Notes: a model not told the origin generated them from the letters alone. Shown: positions 25,691 through 45,365, counted from the first letter of the stretch. The stretch is DNA of 64,000 bases from Acanthosoma haemorrhoidale (GCA_930367205.1 OV884009.1:100895189-100959188), one strand, 5' to 3'. A program made the numbers and translations.

Positions 25691-28600
25691 CTCGCTTCAC
25701 GTGCTTGTGGGGAAACCCCGTTTGAGGTTTTTACCTCAGGAAGTGGGGGAGGGAAGTTTTAGCTATCAGTATGCCATGTATATATTATCCTTTTTCCGTT
25801 TGGTTTAACAATCAAACTAAGCATTATAGGTAAATATTTGTTCGTGCATAGGTTATTCTGTTAAGCCGTTTAGCATTTCCATTTTAAATGCAATGCAAAT
25901 ATGCAAATCTTCCGAGTGATTTATGTAGGAACTGTAATGGGTAGTATAATAGTTTATTCAACAAATAATCCTCCTCTCATTCTTCAAATATATGATTAAA
26001 TATTCCCTTGAAATTTTAAGCTTCAATCTCAGCAAGGAGTGCTTGTTACCACCTTCAGATAAGTTTGTAACATTAAAATAAACGTCGGATGTTGATGTGT
26101 GAAATATTGGTGGGCAAGATGTTTTTTACACACATCCTCCGCGAGCATTCGTCACGTCCTGCCTGCCAGGCAGGTGGGACTGGGGTGTCTCCGCGCCTTA
26201 GTTGGCCTCAGGGGTGTCAGGGGAATTGTTCTCGTTATCGTGCCCATAAGGTATACAGTCACTGTGTTTAACAGTATTAAAATCCAAAAACACGTTAGTA
26301 AATTTCTTTCCAAGCGCTGCAAAACAATAATAAAAGTTTAAATAATTAATAAATGGCCGTTGTAGGCCAAGAAAATGATCGTATATAAGTTGGCATCAAT
26401 GACCCTTGTAGTTGAGCTGCCCTAAAACAAAAAGAAAAGTTGAGACAATCCTCATTCATCAATCTCTCAAATTCAATGCCACTATTTGTTGTGTATGTTT
26501 TATTTAGTGTTTGTTAATAATGTGAGTTAATTCCCCATTTTTTCACACCAAGGTTTGAAAAAATAATGAAGTACAGATTTGACAAAAAATGAGTATTTAA
26601 GAAACACATATGAAGTTTTTGAATTTAGATGATGATTGTTGTAAACGATATTTATGTGGAAAAAATGACAAAGTCTGTAAATTAAATCTTGAAGAAAAAG
26701 TTCAAATGTCCCGGCAATAGGCCGCAATTAAGGGTCAAGTTACAGCTGCCAAAAAAGTTTTAGTAATGGGTTTATTGAGCAGTCCACCAAGGCCCAACAC
26801 ATATTGCCTATTATTGATCATGACGTAGAAATAATATGGTACCTCACCCATGATATGAAAATATTTATTTTTGAACTACCAACCTATTGCTTTATGATCC
26901 TTCATTAATTTTCAAAAGGTTGCTTTTTATTTCGAACAGTAAGGGGGCATCAAGTGGTACCGCGATGCAAAATATCTTTTCTCATAAAAATATGGTTTGA
27001 GTTAGTTTCGAACACGGCATTAATGACAGTTTTGATGAATTTTGTGAAAGAGATTAAAAAATACATATTGTAAATCAGGAGAGGTCTTTAATTTGTTAAC
27101 TCACTCAACATTATTGGTAAAACTATGTTATTTTATGTACTAATATAGAATGGGGCGACCCTAAAAAAATAGTTAGAATACTAATGGCTGGAAGAGCTTT
27201 GGATGAAGGAGTAAAAGGTATTTTAAAAAGAGTTGGAGGTATATCCAGGACCGAGGAGTAATGAATGAGAGATTAGAGATCCGTGATAAGTATTGAGGAA
27301 GGTGTGCTCTTGATAGTTGTCATTCTTGTGAAATGGGTCACCCATTTTCCTGGCCTTCCAATAACGGTTGAAATATGGCCATCCATACCAGGCCCCGGCC
27401 ACCAACTCCAATTTCATTCCAACTCCTTTAAAGAGAGCGAGAGACCACCCATTGCACCATCTTCAGCCCAACCCCACTTTTTCATTGTTATCTTTATCCA
27501 GTAGCTATTATCTTATCAGAGCCGTTCTTTTGTCGAACAATTCCATGAAACCATAACTTTCCTCACGGTTAAATATCATAACAAAATTTGATGGTTAGTT
27601 AACAATAAGTATTTATTCTCAAAGTGTGAAGTAAAAGTAAGGGACTGTACGTATTCTGCTGGAACGATCAACACAGAGGCAGTATCAAATTAAAAAATCA
27701 AGTCAAGTGAGGTGTACCAGTACACTGTTAAGGCTTTCATCAATAATTCTGATTTTGATCTATTGTAATCATGGTCTCCAAAAGCCTTAAAATATATTAC
27801 AAATCATCAATCAGTACATGAGATCTTTAACTTTGTACTCAAATAGGAACTTTTTTTTATGGCCACTACAAGTAACTAATGAATTAATAGTCATTCATTA
27901 CTTTTCATGAGACTGATTTTATTTTTAGCCTCATGGAGTCGTCAAACGGAACTACCATGCGACCGTCACTCTGGAAAAATCAACGGTTGAGATAAATCGG
28001 GTTTACTAAGACGTTAATTACAGTTTTTTGTAAATATAGGTTAAAAAATCATAAAAACAATATCATGACGTTGGTCAGGGTATCTTTAATTTAAATAATA
28101 AAAATGATAGACAAATATGTTTTAATAGGGACTAATTCATGCTATTAATGACACTTAGTCTGGTTTTGTGGAAATAGCTGTATTTGTCCTACCTACGCTA
28201 GCTAAAAATCACTAGGATAAAGAGAGGAATCAGAGAAAAAAGTCTAATCCGTTTCACCCATTTTTCTTCCTCATTCCTCAAGTCATAGAGCTTATTTAAG
28301 AATTACACTTTTCATTTTTTCAGTTATTTAAGAACACGAAGGCTGCACAAAATGAATTACAAGGATGTTTAAACTAAAATTTTGGGTGCCAGCAATAAAA
28401 AAAAATAGCTTATTTAAGGTCGTCCAAGTGGATTTAAATTTTTTTTTTTAATATTATTTAAGCTATTTATTATTTTTATTGATTTCATTGAATTGTAGAG
28501 CGTGGAACTATTATTGACCAAGATGGTTAAACAACTAAAATACCTAATGGTTTTTTTCCACAAGCTATTAACAGGAATTAACGAAACTCAGACAAAACCC

Positions 28601-29029
28601 CGGTGAGCATTTTCCAATCGTACATCATTTATTTTTGATAAAGATATTTGAGCTCGTAAAATTAGTTTAATATGTATACCCTTGTTGTACTTATGTTAAA
28701 TTATAAATAAGGTAACCTCCTCTGATGTTAAAAAAATGAATGGAGTGGAAGGCTATTGCTGAGTCCTTTTTCATCGGGCAGATGAATTTTGTCGAAAATG
28801 AAGCAAGAGAATGGGCACCGGAAGTCGTATTTTTTGTTGGCTCCTTCGTTATTACTAGCTTCACTCCCTCGCATTATACCTCACACCTATTTCATTTTCA
28901 CTGGAGTTTCATCGCGCAGCTTGTAGCCAACGTATTTTTGTTCGGATAGCCAAATATTTTTCTTTAAAAAAAACGTAATAATAAAAAACAAGAATAAAAT
29001 CTAACCAAAAAAATCTAATATTTTTAACA

Positions 29030-30097
29030 AAATAAAGGACATGGAAAGGAAATAAACATTATCGAGAGATTCTCACGGGGCTCAACCCGAGTTTTTAAAT
29101 AACGTAATAGATTGTACAAAAAATAAATTTTATTTTATAAAAAACTTTATTTTTTAAAACATCTTGGAAGTAACTTACTTTGAAAGAGGCTAGTGTATTT
29201 TTTCTGCAATCCGATCATGTTAAATTTTAAAGGTGTTTTCCATTACAAAAACATATTCCAAAATAAAGTTCAAACCGATTTGGAGGACGATCTAGGACCG
29301 AAATAGGATGATTTGAATATTATTATTTAACGAGATTTTAGGCAGTTTTTGAGCCGAAGAAGCTGAAGAAATAAAATAAAATTTCGAAAATAACAATTAT
29401 TTTTTCTTTATAAGAAGATTAAAATAATTGTTATACTGTTGTCAACGCTACTGGGAATCCATTAATTGTTACGAAGCAGTTAGTTTTATTGCCTTTATAC
29501 GGTGGAGTTTGAGACCCTCGCATTGGACAGTTTATTACAACCCTCATTTATGACATTTCTGAAGCAAACGTATAACTAAACTATTAGCAGTATAGCAGCC
29601 TTTAATCGCCTGAAGAGATAAAGCTCCTTGGGACTTTTACCTATTAGAACTTATTGCCGATCCCCAAGGTAGAGTTTCATCTTTCATTCAGGCACTGGGT
29701 GGATGTCTGTATGTGCCATGCTGGTAGCGGTCGTCAATATTATCCAATCCATCAGACGAATTTCTAAGGACGAAATAGACTGCTCATAACTTTTTTATTT
29801 GCATGAAATAACAACACGTATGGAAAACAAAATTTAACTTAAAAAAAACCGGGCCCGTTTCGCTGACCTTTCATTCACAAGTCCCAACTTTTTTCTCCGA
29901 CGGTAAAGTACAAAAAAAGTTTTTAATAACCAAACTTATATCATTTTTTCCGTTACTTCCAAAATGTTTAAAAAAAATATTTTTTTATAAATTTTTTTAA
30001 TTTTTGTACAATCATCTATTAATTTATTTAGAAACTCGGGTTGAGCCGAGTATCTCTCGAGAATGTTTGTTTCCTTTCCATGTTCTTTATTTCGTTC
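29030..30097. mobile_element. Non-autonomous DNA element with long terminal inverted repeats
   Basis: The first about 150 bases (from aaaataaaggacatggaaag) are matched in inverted orientation by the last about 150 (ending ccatgttctttatttcgtt). Internal landmarks in both arms include tctcgagaga-like, ggctcaacccgagttt, attgtacaaaaa and ttggaagtaac. The arms differ by substitutions and small indels, so the insertion is old. The roughly 700-base interior has no open frame or transposase. The superfamily is undetermined, and I could not fix a target duplication (flanks ttaac and ttcac are only similar). Confidence 0.75.
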
Positions 30098-30099
30098 AC

Positions 30100-31980
30100 A
30101 ATATTAAAAAAGAAATATGGGAAGGCCACTGATCCACGAAGGATTAGTTGTGTGTTGAGTGGAGTGCACATATAATGTGTTAGTTACGAGGGCGCAGCAT
30201 GGCAATGTTCTCTAGCAGTGGTCCACACATTGCAGGCCCGCGACAGGGCATTTAACTATTCATGTGGTCAGCGGCCCACATACATCGTCCACTCACCAAC
30301 TGTTCAAATATTCCCTTCTATAGCGTTCAATACCGCTATTTTGGGTTAGCTCATATGTGCATTGGAAGATCACAGGATATGCAGAGTCTTAGTACAGGCT
30401 TTTTGTTTTTAGCGTTCTTAAAAACATTTTTTTTCCATAAAAAAAACATGAATTAGTTCATAATTGAAGTAAAAAACAAATTAGAGGATGAATAATCGTT
30501 GATGTAATGAAAACAACATGGATCAAAGATTTTTTGGGGGGTTATCATAAATAAATAGTAGAATAAACTAATAAAATAAATAAAATAAATAAAAAAATGT
30601 CCATTAGAAGGTCAGAACAATTGGCGTCTTGTATCATGAGATATATTCAAGTAGATAAGATAAAGAAAAATATTCTTAACGGCTATTAGTTATTCATTTT
30701 GACGTGAGTATAAACTTTTTTGATGATGATTCGGGCTTATGAGGTATGCTTGCTATGCTTTTATGAAATAAATGCCTTAACTGAAAAACTCCGGAAGAAA
30801 TATGTGTGGGGGGTCTGTAAGGCTCAAGAACGAGAAGAAGGCCACTGCCCTTCATAACAATAACAATAAGGTGGATTTACATAAAAGGGAGGAGGGTACA
30901 AAAGGGGTACTGGCTCAAATAGAACTACATTTCACCTCATGAATTCATACATAATCCTCACCGTGGAGGGTATATAATTCCTCATTAATTCTGATTTCAA
31001 CTGAAGCTTTGTCAGGGTGGAGCGGAGGGATGGTGGATGTGCTAAGAAACCAAACAGTGAAGGAACATTGCCCGAATAAAGTGTTTTCTCAACTATGTTC
31101 TGTCGGCCACACGTCATAAAGTCACTTGGAGATATTTCACAAGCCGAGAGAAACCATCCTCAATTCCCCCGACACATCCCAACTAATTCCAGATGTTGTA
31201 ATCACCGATCGTGGCAGCATAGCGTTCTTTCTCTCTAGCCCTTTTTAATGGCCAACTCCAAAGGGAGTGCTGCTACATTTAAATAGAGGTCACATCCCTC
31301 TGTGTCTGTTCAATTGTTGTACAAAAGTGGCCTTAAAAATGATTGACCTCAAATTTAAAAAATAGGTTAAAGAAAATCCAGAGCTATATGTCATTTACTT
31401 TCAAATCATGAAAAATTCACTAAATCTTTTCTACCTTTTAATATTTCTCCAGTCTATTTGAAATTTAAAGTTATTATTTTTTTTTTGACGGCAAAGGGTA
31501 TAGTAACACTGTGACAGATACATCAAACAATTAAGGCTTTCCAAACATTTCATCAGATCGTCAAGATCCTTATTTCCATACCCTTCAGTATGTTAAGAAG
31601 CATGTTTGCTTTTTTTAATTACAAATAATAATTTATGTTTTATCGAGATGGCGACCTTTATGTTGTGTTCCCAATTTCAGCCTCTACCCTCTGTGTAAAA
31701 CTCCAGCTTCCACGGGGGACTCACAAAGAACAAAGAATACTAACTGGCACAAAGGCGAAAGTGTTAGGCTTTCTGCTTTTGAAAAAAACAATAACAAAGA
31801 AACCCTAAAATAATTATGAAGTTTTTAGAACATAAAATTACTCATTTTTTTGAGAATATTCTAACTATTTACAAATTGCCTTATTTAAGCGTTTTTAGTC
31901 AATAATCATTAAGTATCTATTTGAGAAACTCAAATGGTATACCTAGCCGACGCCCGACCTTCTCTCAATATTATTCCTTT
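30100..31980. other. Intron, no feature recognised
   Basis: Somewhat more mixed composition (30120-30400 and 30780-31300 are GC-richer) suggests old repeat insertions, but no protein or RNA could be identified. Confidence 0.4.
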
Positions 31981-31984
31981 AATT

Positions 31985-32075
31985 TTTACTTTATGGTATG
32001 AGTGAGAACATTTATCTCAATTACTTATTGCCTAATAAGGCAGATTGTAATTTTATCATAATAAAGTTGTTTATA
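31985..32075 (+). repeat. 5'-truncated Jockey-type LINE 3' end
   Basis: The plus strand reads tatggtatgagtgagaac, then caattacttattgcctaata, aggcagattgtaatt and aataaag. This is the same tail as the 3' end of the LINE at 35490-37482 (minus strand). It includes the short hairpin TGCCT/AGGCA. No coding part is present, as expected for extreme 5' truncation. Confidence 0.7.
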
Positions 32076-34330
32076 CCCTAAAAAAAATGTTTACGTATTT
32101 TATTATATTAAATATGTTAAAAACTAAATGACAAATAGTTCATTATAAATTTTAGTTTGTAAAAATTATATAGTAGAAGAAAGAATTCTATTTATTCAAA
32201 CAATAAACAAGTTATTGCACAAAGAATGTAAAATATATCAATTCTGAATATAAACATACATCTAGGTATTAATTACGTTGTGACAATAGCTTTTTAGTTA
32301 TTATTAACCAAGGGATTTGTAAGATTTATTATAAGTTTGGTTATTGATCGGCTGGTTGTAAGGAGACGGATTGATAAACGGTGCGACTGCTGAGGGCAGG
32401 ACCCGATCATTGCCGGCACAACCCTCCTTAGGACAGGCTTTGTTTACTAGCAGGTATCTTGCGCCTGTATGTGATTCGATAACAGTCTTAAAAATATTCA
32501 ATTCTATCTGAAATGCTAAACATGTATTCCAATGCAGTTCTACACTAGCTAATCATTTGTTTGCCAAGGTGTTGTTAACAATTGAACATAAAGAGTTCTC
32601 AACTTAAGGCCACATTAAAGGCGGTGCGTAAAATAAAACCATAGGTATTATAGTCAGTATTAGAAATAGCTATTCGGAATCAAATTTGATTGTTTATTTT
32701 TCAAATTATCTGAAGAGATTAATAATTTTAAATACGTACAGTAAAAATAACGAATAGTTCATTAATGGGGCATTTGATTGCTCCCAGGCTATGTTTAGTC
32801 TGAAAATCAAATCAAAAGAGTCCTTAAACATTTCCATGGTGGAAGGGTGTTTTGAGGGGGGAGGGGGTAATGTGGAATTTGAAATTAGTTTTGGTACGAT
32901 CCAGGCAAGTAACGCGTATTTTTTATGCTGGACCTTGTGAAAACAAAACTAAGAAGATATAACCACTATAAACTCGTTTAATGATTGGAAGAAGCTAAAA
33001 ATGATTAAACCAAAATCATGAACAAGCAAAATCTATTGGAAGACAGTACCAGTAACGAGTTCTGTATACTAATCATCTCCTTCTGAGTCATGGGACAAGG
33101 GCTGTCATGAGTACAATTATATCACTAAAAATTACAAGATGAAGCTCTTCAGCTATCTCAATTGCGGTATTAACAATTAAATTCTCTGCTAATGTGATAT
33201 TCTCAATTGGTTTTTTTTTTTCTCTCAGAATATTTTCAAGAATTTTTCATACTTCAATGGGTCCGTTTAATAAACAGCTGAGACATCAGCTCCATGTAGA
33301 TGTTGCTTGCTTTTGACTAATGACCACTTGAAACTATGCAAAGCATCATCATTTTGACAGTGTACAAATGGAGCTCCTAGCTCCTGTTTTTTTCAGATTC
33401 AATGTATATCTTTATTAATGTTGTCATCTTATAATACTGCACCCACGCGGTGTCAAATTGTGATCTGAATTTAGAATTAAGGATTCTTATCTTCACTCAT
33501 TGTGTGTGTTTTAGGAAGGCAGCTCATCAGATCTTCAAGAAGCTTCTTGACTATCAACATAATGAATAATACGTGTATTTTCATCTATAAAAACGATCAT
33601 AACTATTTTTAGGGTGGTTATATCGGGTTACATTTAGGGTGGTTTAGTTACCATTAGATTAAGCGTAAAAAAACATACGCCATTTGCCTAAATATTACTA
33701 AAACTAAATTCAAAGCCTACATTACACAACTCCCCTCAAAACCACCCTTACACCATAGACATTTTTATAGAATCATTTGTTTTTTTATCTTCATGACAAA
33801 AGAAACATTGAAACCAAGTTTTATGATCAGACCTTGGGTTTTTTTTTTTTTTTGGGAGTCTATTACAAGGGCCTCTTACTGTTTAGCAATAGACAAATTA
33901 TATAAATTAAGCTAAAATAAAACATATTAAAATTTTTAAATTAACACTTTTTCGAACCGTTTGATGCATTTTTAAAAAACAAAATATATCAAAATGAAAA
34001 GAGGTAACATTTTTATTTCTCGAATTTATTGATTCTAAGCCAAAACTTGGAACAAGGGATAAAAAACCTTGTCGCGCGCTGGGATAATAATTCTATGTAT
34101 TATTAATGTATTAAAGATAAGGGAAGTTATCTAGAATACCGTAATAATATAGCTGAAGTTTGTTTTTTCTTTAATTTATCTTATAAACTAGGAACTGACA
34201 TTTCATGTATTTCACCTTGAATTCTACGCTATTTATTTCGTTTCAATATATTTACTAAAAAAATTGTTCATAATTGATGTATAACGAAAATTATTAGTCA
34301 AAATAATTTAATAAGGTACAAGTGACAGGT
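32076..34330. other. Intron, no gene recognised
   Basis: AT-rich intronic sequence. Copies of agggtggtt occur at about 33612 and 33636, with an inverted counterpart near 33738, and could be the ends of a short palindromic element. Confidence 0.45.
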
Positions 34331-34334
34331 AATA

Positions 34335-34386
34335 ATTTATTAGCTCCGGTCAATTGCTCTATCCACTGAGCTACCTCTCCTCTGTA
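34335..34386 (-). repeat. Truncated tRNA-like sequence
   Basis: The minus strand reads gaggtagctcagtggataga followed by gc, a complete A box and a perfect D stem, preceded by a 7-base acceptor-like segment. The expected B box (GGTTCGA) is missing downstream. It is therefore the 5' half of a tRNA or of a tRNA-derived SINE rather than a working gene. Confidence 0.5.
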
Positions 34387-34768
34387 AATCATGATTCTTA
34401 ATCAATACCGAATCTCTTTTGCTACGCTTTCGTAAACCTGAGCAACCACTTTCAAAGGAGATAAATTGTGATCTCCTTTTATTTTTTTTTCAATTTTCAC
34501 AGAAAGTCTGGGATTTGGTCGAGGCTAATAATTCTTAACGTCAATACCATTGAGCGAGGCTAAAGTTATTTGACATTGACTAATAATTACCATTTGGATT
34601 ATATACCCAACAGATCATTACTAATAAAAATAAAATTGAGTATGGAACCATTACAAAACCAGTAGGGAGTCACAGGTGATTGGATAAACTAGTATAATAA
34701 TGGTATCAAATACTACGATTTGTGATTATTCAGGTGTAGGAAAGTACCCTGGCAAATTACAAGAGTAC

Positions 34769-34949
34769 CTGGAAACCGTCGTAAGTCCAGCTGCCGAATT
34801 TCATCTCACATCGCTGGTCGTCGAAGGGGAACCAGGTGATGTCGATCTTGCAGGTGCTCTTGAAGATACCTGGCGGGACGTAGAGGCAGCTACCGTTGTT
34901 CCTCACCACCACGTTGGTAGGATATGTCCCGTCGAAGCCCTCGTCCGCA
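34769..34949 (-). CDS. nAChRalpha6-like: nAChR Cys-loop exon
   Basis: A 181-bp exon with acceptor ttgtag and donor gtactctt. One base completes a Ser codon, then 60 codons run [47 protein letters not shown] and [28 protein letters not shown] is the Cys-loop that names the superfamily: two cysteines 13 residues apart with the conserved WFPFD core. NGS is a possible N-glycosylation site. It forms the lower extracellular domain that contacts the membrane interface. Exons for the earlier part of the protein were not found at higher coordinates. Confidence 0.96.
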
Positions 34950-35485
34950 CTACAACCATTTATTAATGTTAGCTCAGAAAAACTTAAACAAATATCATGA
35001 GAAAATCATTAAAAAATGTATTTAAAACAGACAAATAACTAATAATGCAATTTAACATTAGCTAATTAACAATAGTAAAGTAAAAAATTATAATATGATT
35101 TCACGTAACGTCAATATTCTGTATTTACTTCTAAGGAACCAAACAATCTGTTATTAATTTATTTTATTGCTTATATTTACGAGTACAAACTGTTATAGCC
35201 AGTATAAGCAAGGGCATATATGCATATATTTATCGGATGTGCAGCTGCAACAATAAAATGAAATTAACTACGCCATGATCGAACCTTTGCTACAAAACTG
35301 TCTAAATTTGCTGTTTAGTTTCCGACCATGTCTGGAAAAAAGGTGATCTTTATATGTGTCGACAATCAGAAGTAGTATCTATTCTAAAATCATGTAGAGA
35401 TAATATATTATCTCCGCCCAATATTATTGACTAGCTGTCTATGCAAAATAATGGAACGGATGTCCAACAAACGACATTCTTATAA
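34950..35485. other. Upstream intron start, no feature recognised
   Basis: AT-rich intronic sequence upstream of the Cys-loop exon. No preceding exon, which should end before TyrAsnSer of the loop E region, was found here or further right. Confidence 0.55.
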
Positions 35486-35489
35486 AGAG

Positions 35490-37482
35490 TTAGTTAGTTA
35501 AATTCCTTTATTGTGCAATAATTACAATCTGCCTTTTATAAGGCAATAAGTAATTAAGATATATGCTCTCATTCATACAATATTTACAGTTCATCATTCA
35601 CTCGCTCATTCATACAATATTTACAGACAGCCCAGAGACCCCCCAAATCCACCGCGAAGAGAAAGCGGAGTCTTGGGAAGTCCACCACGCACCTCTGTCT
35701 GCCGCGTCACCGGATACTAGCCAGTGGAGGCTGACCAAGAGCGCGAGAGCCACAGACGCTAAGGACATGATTGGAGAGACTGGCCATTGCCAGGACTCCC
35801 GCTGTCACGCGTTTATAGCAGGTCACGAGGCCACTGCCGTTTCAGTCTCCGAGGAGGATTATAGGGATGAGTGGCGCAGTGCAATGACTGTGCTACAGGA
35901 TTAGGGTGGTTGGAAAGGCTACTGTGGAATTTCGTAAACTTGGAAGGGATGAGTTCTAGAATGTAGGGTATATTAAGGTCGTTATGAAGGGTTTTGTTGC
36001 TGACATAATAAGGGGCATTTACTATTGTTCTCAGGACTTTTGATTGAAAGGATTGGATACGCTTGATGTTCGACTTTTTTGCTGTCCCCCATAGCTCTAA
36101 TCCGTATGTCCAGATTGGTTTAAGTATAACTTTGTAGATTAGTAGTTTATTTTCTATTGAGAGATGGGATGTCCTTTGAAGTAGTCTGTAAAGTTGTCCA
36201 AAGCGTCTGTTTAGTTCTTGTCTTTTTAGTCTCGTATGTGGGTTCCAGGTCAGTCGTTTGTCAAGATGGAAGCCTAAGTACCGTACTGTCTCGGATACAG
36301 GGAGAGGAATAGAATTAAAATAAACTAGTGGATAAGACTTGCGACAAAGGGTGAAGGTAATGTGGGAGCATTTTGCTTCATTAACTTTGATCCGCCATTG
36401 ATTGCACCAATACTCGATCTCGTCAAGGTGTTTTTGAAGGTTATGGGATGCTATGTCAGGGTCTGGATGGGATGACAAGACTGCAGTGTCATCTGCAAAT
36501 GTGGCCAAGAAGGTATTGGGAGTAGAGGGGACATCAGCGGTGTATAGGTTATAGAGGATGGGGCCCAGGACACTGCCCTGTGGAACTCCTGCATTTATGG
36601 GATAGTAGTTAGAGTATTCTAAACCACAGCGGACTTGGAAGAAGCGGTTTGAAAGGTAGGACTGTAGGATTAGGAAAAGGGTCTGAGGTAAATATCTTTT
36701 GAGCTTGTAGAGCAAACCTGCGTGCCAAACCCTGTCAAAAGCTTGAGCTATATCGAGAAAGGCAGCAGTGCAATACTGTTTGGTTTCAAGGGCTGAGGAG
36801 ATGTGATCAACAACGCGAAGGCCTTGTTGAGCAGTGGAATGTCGTTGGCGGAAACCAAACTGGTGTGTGGGAAAAAGGTTTTTGGATTAACAATGGGAAG
36901 TAGACGTTTTAGTAGGAGTTTCTCAAATATTTTTTAGAGGATAGGGAGTAGGCTAATTGGACGATAAGATGAGGCGTCATTGGGTGGTTTACCGGGTTTG
37001 GCGAATAGGACAATAATGGAATGTTTCCAGAGGAGAGGAAAGTGCGTCGTTCGGATTATGCAATTATATATGTAGGTTAGGAAGATTATGGCTTTAGGAG
37101 GAAGTTGTTTGAGAATTTGAGGAGTAAGGAGATCATATCCAGGGGATTTTCGGTAAGGTAAGTTTTTCAGAAGGTATTTAACCTCAGAGGGGTTAACGAC
37201 TTTTGGTGGAAGAGAGAGAGGAATAGGTGAAGTGAGGAAATCTTCCACAGTTGTGCTGTGAGCATGGATTTGATGAGAAAGGTGAGGTGTGAAAGTATGG
37301 GTAAGATGCAGAGCAAATTCCTCCGACCTATCCCCATCCGAAGCCGCCCAAGACCCATCATTACGACGGAGTGGGTGTGAAACAGGTTGATACTTTAGGA
37401 TTTTTTTGGTTACATTCCACAAGGAGTTATCCCTGGTGGACATCTTATAAAGAATGGTATTTTTCCAGTGCGGCTTTCCCAA
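35490..37482 (-). pseudogene. Jockey-type LINE, 5'-truncated and broken
   Basis: The minus strand encodes most of a non-LTR reverse transcriptase. From 37482 to 36934 are the fingers, with RKSPGYDLLTPQILK and YRPISLLPIL. A TAA then interrupts, and a two-base insertion at about 36865 shifts frame before FGFRQRHST and AFLDIAQAFDRVW. From 36715 to 35813 run AGVPQGSVLGPILYN, the catalytic FADD, VNEAKCSHITF, YLGFHLDKRLTW and the C-terminal YGLELWG region. The 3' UTR ends at about 35490 with the aggcagattgtaat hairpin tail. The 5' end abuts another LINE at 37.46-37.48 kb. Two visible lesions make it inactive, but the long open palm suggests a fairly recent insertion. Confidence 0.88.
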
Positions 37483-38315
37483 AGGAAGATCGGCTATTGT
37501 CCAACTTGCTCAATTGGAAGCTGAAATCCAGTATGCCTTCAAAGAGGGACAGAAAGCAATTGCCCTTTTCTTTGATATCCTAAAAGCATTTGATAGAACT
37601 AATAAATGCAATGTCGTAAAAAAGCTGATGTCATTAGATTTTGATGGTGATCTACTAAGATTCATAAAGGAGTTTTAACACAATGGGCTTTCAAGGTCTG
37701 AAGTGTCCCAAGACCTCGAACAAATAAATGGAGTGTCACAAGGATGTGTAGTCAGCACAACAGTATTTGCCCTGGCCATTAATGATCTAGGAAGAAACCG
37801 GCCCAGAGGGATAAAGGTGATGCTGTAAGTGGGCGATCTGGCGATACAATGTCGATGGAACGATATGAATGTTATAAAAAGAAACTCCAGGAATCTCTAA
37901 ACAGATTAAATGACTCACCACGTTCGCCAGACTTTCCACAGAAAAAAACAAATGTTTACATTTTAGCGAAAAAGACGAACCCCGGCATCTCCTGGGAAAG
38001 AGCTTTTCCATACGTGGATAATTACCGTCTTCTAAAGATATTTACTATTCGACAGGAGACGAACATGACATGTTCATGTTAATATCCTAAAAGAGAGATT
38101 CTTAACTAAAATAAATATTTTGAAAGTCCTAGGCAGAAAAAGAAGATCTTGGATGGTGAGTATATATAAGGCCTTGATCTCCTCCAGGCTAGATTATGAC
38201 AGCTTTGTGTATGGTTTTGCTCGCTTCGAGTGTCTGGCCAAGCTTGATAGCGTTTAAAACACTAGAATCTGTATCGCCACAGGTTCCAAGTCACTTATCT
38301 AGCTAGATAGGTATT
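37455..38315 (+). pseudogene. Second LINE reverse transcriptase fragment
   Basis: Plus-strand frame 37454-37678 reads CGFPKGRSAIVQLAQLEAEI, then IALFFDILKAFDR and DGDLLRFIKEF, the RT motif 2 to 3 region. A stop at 37677 is followed in frame by NGLSRSEVSQDLEQINGVSQG, ALAINDLG and an active-site region near 37825 that is now VGDLAIQCRW. The C-terminal segment near 38160-38270 reads SRLDYDSFVYGF. It faces away from the LINE on its left and meets it head to head, which suggests one inserted into or was truncated at the other. Several stops show it is dead. Confidence 0.75.
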
Positions 38316-38512
38316 GAAAATAAAATTTTAAAGACAATTTCAACAGAAACCAAGTGCAATACTGTTACTTGCAGAAAGGTTATCGTCTGCTATCGCCATC
38401 TGCTATCCAACGCTTCAACGGGTTTTGTCTTCGTAATACCACACTCAACTCACGAGAAAAAAGTTCATAATGTAATGTCTACACAGGTGAACTGAATGAG
38501 ATCGCGTCTGCT

Positions 38513-45090
<6,578 letters not shown>

Positions 45091-45094
45091 AATG

Positions 45095-45365
45095 GAAGTT
45101 GATTGCACACACTTGTACAAGAGCATTGCCCAAAGTTTGGAGATTAGTAAGGAAGTTTAGGGAACCGGTTTTGGGAGGAACTGTGACAACACTAAGGTTG
45201 CCGCAAGGAACAAGTAGCAGAGGACATTAATGAACAACTTTGTTAGAAACGTTTTGGTACTGTTGTAAATTTTAAAGTTTTAGATTAACTGTAACCAGAT
45301 CTTAATCCAACAGATAGTTGCTGTAAAGTGATGAAGGCAAGTTATGTAGTTAGATTACTGTAACA
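45095..45365 (+). pseudogene. Tc1-like transposase C-terminal remnant
   Basis: In one plus-strand frame, 45298-45360 reads PDLNPTDSCCKVMKASYVV, matching the PDLNP block and following helix near the last catalytic residue of Tc1/mariner transposases. Upstream, 45210-45290 can be read as a worn version of the preceding region. No terminal repeats were identified, and the frame is not open. Confidence 0.5.

Larger units (their letters stand above)
21053..29029. other. Large intron between Cys-loop exon and 20977 exon (left part)
   Basis: AT-rich intronic DNA. Apart from the small palindromic element at 23740-23845 and the repeat fragment at about 25610-25690, I see only short unsupported frames (for example 22234-22521 plus and 28740-28949 plus) without domains or splice support. 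Confidence 0.6.
1664..34949 (-). other. nAChRalpha6-like: nAChR alpha6/alpha7-like subunit gene, partial (seven exons incl. alternatives)
   Basis: This is the exon-bearing span of one ligand-gated cation channel subunit gene. The protein would sit in the postsynaptic membrane as part of a pentamer gated by acetylcholine. In transcription order the exons are Cys-loop, pre-loop C, loop C/TM1 variants A and B, then TM2 variants A, B and C. Splice phases agree throughout: phase 2 into the Cys-loop exon, phase 0 into the next, and phase 1 at every later junction. Introns of 13.7 and 13.9 kb separate the first three positions, while the five alternative cassettes sit within 5.4 kb. The signal peptide, loops D/A/E region, TM3, intracellular loop and TM4 are not seen. 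The alpha6 assignment rests on recalled similarity to the insect Dalpha5/6/7 group; a close alpha7-like paralogue is possible. Confidence 0.9.

Noticed and set aside
34700..34966. 88-codon plus-strand open frame over the Cys-loop exon
   Set aside because: It is the antisense shadow of the minus-strand receptor exon, which has a family match and splice sites.
35563..35904. 113-codon plus-strand frame
   Set aside because: It overlaps the C-terminus and 3' UTR of the minus-strand LINE and has no family resemblance.
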